Source of the DNA: Mesorhizobium caraganae
GTDB lineage: Bacteria; Pseudomonadota; Alphaproteobacteria; Rhizobiales; Rhizobiaceae
Assembly (NCBI RefSeq): GCF_016836705.1
Contig: NZ_JAFCGY010000022.1
Span: forward strand, 29,620-93,619
Direction: 5' to 3'
DNA: 64,000 nt
The number at the start of each line of letters is the position of its first letter. Position 1 is the first letter of the stretch. This document shows, piece by piece, positions 60,781-64,000 of the stretch. Below the pieces are notes generated by a model, which saw only the letters and a list, made by a program, of their open reading frames with translations, had not been told where the DNA came from and ran no database searches. Both the position numbers and the translations under genes were made by a program.

Positions 60781-62274
60781 ATGACCCTGGCCCAGACCTC
60801 GATCGCCCTGCGCCTGCCGATCGACGGACGCCATCGGCAGATGTTCATCGACGGCGCCTGGGTCGATGCTGCCTCGGGCCAGACCATGGAGACTCGCAAT
60901 CCGGCGACCGGCGCGGTCATCGCCACGGTGCCGCGCGGCGACCGTCAGGACATAGACATTGCGGTGGCCGCGGCGCGAAAAGCCTTCGACGGTCCTTGGA
61001 GCCGGTTCAAGCCCTATGAGCGGCAGGTGCTGCTGCTGAAGATCGCCGATCTCTTCGAAAAGCACTGGGAAGAAATCAGCCGCTCCGACACGACGGATAT
61101 GGGCATGCCGATCGTGCGCACCCGCGCCAACCGCAACCGTGTCATCGGCATGCTGCGTTACTACGCCGGCATGGCGACGGCGCTGCATGGCGAGACCATC
61201 GACAATTCGCTGGCGGGCGAGATCGTTTCCTTCACCCGCAAGGAGCCGGTCGGCGTCGTCGGCGCCATCATCCCGTGGAACGCGCCGACCGCGGCGTCGA
61301 TCTGGAAGATCGGCCCGGCCTTGGCGACCGGCTGCACCATTGTGCTGAAACCGTCGGAAGAGGCGCCGCTGACGCCGCTGTTGATCGCCGACATCATGAA
61401 CGAGGCCGGCGTGCCGGCAGGTGTCGTCAACATCGTCACCGGCACCGGCGCCGAAGCGGGAGCCCCACTCGCCGAGCATATGGGCGTCGACAAGATCGTC
61501 TTCACCGGCTCGACCGCGACCGGCCAGTCGATCGTCCGCGCCTCGGCCGGCAATCTGAAGCGCGTCTCGCTGGAGTTGGGCGGGAAGTCGCCGGTCATCG
61601 TCTGCGCCGATGCCGACCTCGACAAGGCCGTGCCGGTGGCGGCGATGTCGGTCTTCGCCAATTCCGGCCAGATCTGCATTGCCGGCTCGCGCCTGTTCGT
61701 CGAGCGCTCCATCCATGACGAGTTCGTCGCGCGGCTCGCTGCTTACGCACAGGGTCTGAAGATCGGCGACGGCATCGATCCGGCAACCGAGATCGGCCCG
61801 CTGGTTTCGGTGCGGCAGCTCGAACGTGTGACGGGTTATCTCGAAGCCGGAGCAGCCGAGGGTGCCAAGCTGGTCACAGGTGGTACCCGCCTGACGCAGG
61901 GCGCGCTTGCTGCCGGCAATTTCGTCGCGCCGACCGTGTTCGCCGGCGTCTCCGACGAGATGAAAATCGCCAGCGAGGAAATCTTCGGTCCGGTCATCTC
62001 GGCGCTGCCTTTCGACACGCTGGACGAAGCCGTCGAGCGCGCCAACAACACGCCCTACGGCCTTGCCGCCGGGGTCTTCACCCAGAACGTCGCCACCGCG
62101 CACCAGCTGTCGCGAAAGATCCGCGCCGGCTCGGTCTGGGTCAACACCTATCACGCCATCGATCCGGCGGTGCCCTTCGGCGGCTACAAGATGAGCGGTT
62201 ACGGCCGCGAGGGCGGCGCAGAGCATCTCGGCGAATATCTCAACACCAAGGGCGTGTTCATCAAAATAGATTGA
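60781..62274 (+). CDS. NAD(P)-dependent aldehyde dehydrogenase
   Basis: 497 residues. I chose the ATG at 60781 because GGAGG lies 6 bases upstream; the ATG at 60775 is too close. Family motifs: cofactor-site IPWNAPTAASIWKIGPALATG, glycine loop FTGSTATGQS, catalytic Glu in LELGGKSPV and catalytic Cys in FANSGQICIAGSR. C-terminal region EEIFGPV and PFGGYKMSG close the fold. It oxidises an aldehyde to an acid; substrate unknown. Followed after 191 bp by the flavin monooxygenase. Confidence 0.94.
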   Translation: MTLAQTSIALRLPIDGRHRQMFIDGAWVDAASGQTMETRNPATGAVIATVPRGDRQDIDIAVAAARKAFDGPWSRFKPYERQVLLLKIADLFEKHWEEISRSDTTDMGMPIVRTRANRNRVIGMLRYYAGMATALHGETIDNSLAGEIVSFTRKEPVGVVGAIIPWNAPTAASIWKIGPALATGCTIVLKPSEEAPLTPLLIADIMNEAGVPAGVVNIVTGTGAEAGAPLAEHMGVDKIVFTGSTATGQSIVRASAGNLKRVSLELGGKSPVIVCADADLDKAVPVAAMSVFANSGQICIAGSRLFVERSIHDEFVARLAAYAQGLKIGDGIDPATEIGPLVSVRQLERVTGYLEAGAAEGAKLVTGGTRLTQGALAAGNFVAPTVFAGVSDEMKIASEEIFGPVISALPFDTLDEAVERANNTPYGLAAGVFTQNVATAHQLSRKIRAGSVWVNTYHAIDPAVPFGGYKMSGYGREGGAEHLGEYLNTKGVFIKID

Positions 62275-62334
62275 ACGGCAGCCCACACAAAAATGCTCCG
62301 CGACGCGCGTTTCGCAAAACAGGATTCCTTTCCA

Positions 62335-62422
62335 GGACGGCAAAGCCGTCCGATCTTGGCGATATATCGGAGCGCGGGCATGATCCCAAAAAGTGGGTAC
62401 CGGTTTTTGGAAAAGATCATGC
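62335..62422. repeat. REP-like palindromes before the monooxygenase
   Basis: Two structures. GGACGGC-AAA-GCCGTCC (62335-62351) is a perfect 7-bp hairpin. The second (62378-62422) is GCATGATC...GATCATGC enclosing CCAAAAA...TTTTTGG around a GGTACC core. This second sequence is a recognisable, frequent Rhizobiales intergenic palindrome. They fill most of the 191-bp gap. No promoter is evident. Confidence 0.8.
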
Positions 62423-62465
62423 TCCAACAAAGGATCGCGCTCGTCCACCTCCAGGTGATCATCCC

Positions 62466-63821
62466 ATGGCAGACAACAAGCAATTGCGGCTCGGCGCCTT
62501 CATGCGCCCGGTCAGTCTTCACACCGGCGCCTGGCGCTATCCCGGTTCTTATCCCGACGCCAATTTCAACTTCGCCCATCTGAAGCGCTTCGCGCAGACG
62601 CTGGAAGCGGCCAAGTTCGATGCTTTCTTCATGGCCGACCATCTGGCCGTGCTCAACATGCCGATCGAGGCGCTGCGGCGCAGCCACACGGTGACCTCGT
62701 TCGAGCCGTTCACGCTGCTGTCGGCGCTCGCCGCCGTCACCGACCATATCGGCCTGGTCGCCACGGCATCGACGACCTTCGATGCGCCCTATCACATTGC
62801 CCGGCGCTTCGCCTCGCTCGACCATATCAGCGGCGGCCGCGCCGGCTGGAACATCGTCACCACGTCCAACCCCGATGCCGCGCTGAACTTCGGTCTCGAC
62901 GAGCATGTCGAGCATGACGAGCGCTACCACAACGCGCGGGAATTCTACGATGTGGTGACCGGCCTGTGGGACAGCTTTGCCGACGACGCCTTCATCCGGG
63001 ACGCCGAAAGCGGGCTCTATTTCGATCCCGCCAAACTGCATGTGCTGGACCACAAGGGCGAAAACCTCTCGGTGCGCGGCCCGCTCAACATTGCCCGCCC
63101 GGTGCAAGGCTGGCCGGTTATCGTCCAGGCCGGCGCCTCGGAGGCGGGACGGCAACTGGCGGCCGAAACGGCGGAAGTGATTTTCGCCGCGCATTCCGAT
63201 CTCGCGGCAGGACAGCGTTTCTTTGCCGATGTCAAAGGCAGGGCTGAAAAGCTCGGCCGTTCGCGTGACGACATCAAGATCCTGCCCGGCGCTTTCGTCA
63301 TCGTCGGCGACAGTATCGAGGAAGCGCAGGCCAAGCGGGCGAAGCTCGACAGCCTGGTCTATTACGAGAGCGGTATCGCCTCGCTGTCGATCGCGCTCGG
63401 CCATGACGCGGCCCACTTCGATCCCGATGCGCCCTTGCCTGAAATCCCCGAGACCAACGCCTCGAAGAGCAGCCGCGAGCGCGTTATCGAATTGGCGCGC
63501 CGGGAGAATCTGACCGTCCGCCAGCTGGCGCAGCGGCTCGGCGGTTACTCCGGTCTTGCCTTTGTCGGCACGCCGAAGACTATAGCCGACGCGATGGAGG
63601 AATGGCTGCTTGCCGAGGGATCCGACGGCTTCAACGTCATGTTCCCCTACCTTCCCGCCGGGCTCGACGACTTCGCCGAGAAGGTGGTGCCCGAACTGCA
63701 GCGTCGAAGGCTCTTCCGGCGCGAATATGAGGGAACGACGTTGCGCGAGAATCTCGGTCTGAAGCGGCCGCCGAACCGGTTCTTCGAAGGCTCCGAAGCG
63801 GCCATCCGCAAGGCTGGCTGA
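62466..63821 (+). CDS. LLM-class flavin-dependent monooxygenase (NtaA/SnaA/DszA type)
   Basis: 451 residues from the ATG at 62466, with AGGTGA nearby; an open frame begins upstream in the repeat. Family motifs: the start RLGAFMRPVSLHTGAWRYP, FFMADHLAVLN, the NIVTTSNPDAALNFG region and a C-terminal DGFNVMFPYLP. Members use FMNH2 from a separate reductase to oxidise sulfur or nitrogen compounds. No flavin reductase is adjacent. The end is followed by a double terminator. Confidence 0.93.
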   Translation: MADNKQLRLGAFMRPVSLHTGAWRYPGSYPDANFNFAHLKRFAQTLEAAKFDAFFMADHLAVLNMPIEALRRSHTVTSFEPFTLLSALAAVTDHIGLVATASTTFDAPYHIARRFASLDHISGGRAGWNIVTTSNPDAALNFGLDEHVEHDERYHNAREFYDVVTGLWDSFADDAFIRDAESGLYFDPAKLHVLDHKGENLSVRGPLNIARPVQGWPVIVQAGASEAGRQLAAETAEVIFAAHSDLAAGQRFFADVKGRAEKLGRSRDDIKILPGAFVIVGDSIEEAQAKRAKLDSLVYYESGIASLSIALGHDAAHFDPDAPLPEIPETNASKSSRERVIELARRENLTVRQLAQRLGGYSGLAFVGTPKTIADAMEEWLLAEGSDGFNVMFPYLPAGLDDFAEKVVPELQRRRLFRREYEGTTLRENLGLKRPPNRFFEGSEAAIRKAG

Positions 63822-63842
63822 CGTCTCAGCGCAAAAAAAAAT

Positions 63843-63908
63843 GGGCGCGCCGAGGCGCGCCCTCAGACCGCTCACAAACCCCGTCGATTTTCGGCGGGGT
63901 TTTGTTTT
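63843..63908. terminator. Back-to-back terminators at the right end
   Basis: First, GGGCGCGCC/GGCGCGCCC (63843-63862) preceded by nine A, which reads as a terminator with T-tail on the minus strand. Second, AACCCCGTCG/CGGCGGGGTT (63877-63901) with loop ATTTT and TTGTTTT, a plus-strand terminator. Together they suggest bidirectional termination of the monooxygenase and of a convergent gene beyond the window. Confidence 0.75.
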
Positions 63909-63946
63909 GCGATTGATTTGGCTCAGCAAATTGATGTCAGGAGGAA

Positions 63947-64000
63947 ATGTCAGGAGACAGCCGACGGCGATGGGCCTCACGCGAGACTTGGTTTGAGCCT
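63947..64000 (+). CDS. Possible partial CDS start at the right edge
   Basis: ATG at 63947 follows AGGAGGAA closely, and the frame stays open to the edge (18 codons, MSGDSRRRWASRETWF...). The ten bases ATGTCAGGAG occur twice in tandem here (63934-63943 and 63947-63956). Too short to recognise; it may not be a gene. Confidence 0.2.
   Translation, partial: MSGDSRRRWASRETWFEP

Noticed and set aside
60559..63980. Two long minus-strand open frames (629 and 593 codons)
   Set aside because: Antisense to the aldehyde dehydrogenase and monooxygenase genes.

Overview
The window is GC-rich, densely coded chromosomal DNA from an alphaproteobacterium of the Hyphomicrobiales. The gene set (imp-type T6SS, RibH2 behind an FMN riboswitch, class II fructose-bisphosphate aldolase, MTR kinase next to a ribose-type ABC importer, many ABC systems, palindromic intergenic mosaic elements) points to Mesorhizobium or a close relative. 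That placement comes from recognising protein families; no database search was run. No rRNA, tRNA, CRISPR array, IS transposase or prophage was found.

Layout. 1-13942 (minus) is one continuous type VI secretion run, tssA-B-C-hcp-E-F-G-tagH-tssJ-K-L-M; tssM is cut by the left edge, and tssH (clpV) is divergent at 14268-17081. 17107-24561 (minus) is a tight five-gene cassette: SWIM zinc finger, DUF5691, MoxR AAA+ ATPase, DUF5682 and VWA protein. It resembles the uncharacterised E. coli yehL-yehM-yehP-yehQ genes and is the best candidate here for an undescribed system. 24633-33151 is mixed: an Lrp/AsnC regulator divergent from an MFS exporter, a GNAT, anmK, an SDR lacking its catalytic Tyr, metQ-metN-metI and a 2OG-Fe(II) oxygenase, followed by a probable trans-acting sRNA with anti-Shine-Dalgarno loops (about 33245-33342).

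33464-39956 (plus) is a LacI-controlled operon: regulator, CUT1 sugar ABC importer and a GH63 glucosyl/mannosylglycerate-hydrolase-like enzyme, with two LacI-type operators upstream. Next come fba and ribH2 (minus, FMN riboswitch). mtnK-mtnA (minus) are divergent from a ribose-type ABC importer (plus) and share a perfect 25-bp palindrome, which suggests import and salvage of 5-methylthioribose. 48805-53189 (minus) has a Ddl ligase, a class II aldolase/SDR fusion and its SorC-type regulator. 53380-63821 (plus) has an acyl-CoA synthetase, a TetR regulator with an RND efflux adaptor and pump, an aldehyde dehydrogenase and a flavin-dependent monooxygenase.

Intergenic spaces are rich in structured repeats: two near-identical copies of a 190-bp double-hairpin element in opposite orientation, one related element that supplies the mtnA stop codon, one 227-bp long inverted repeat and one short REP-like palindrome.
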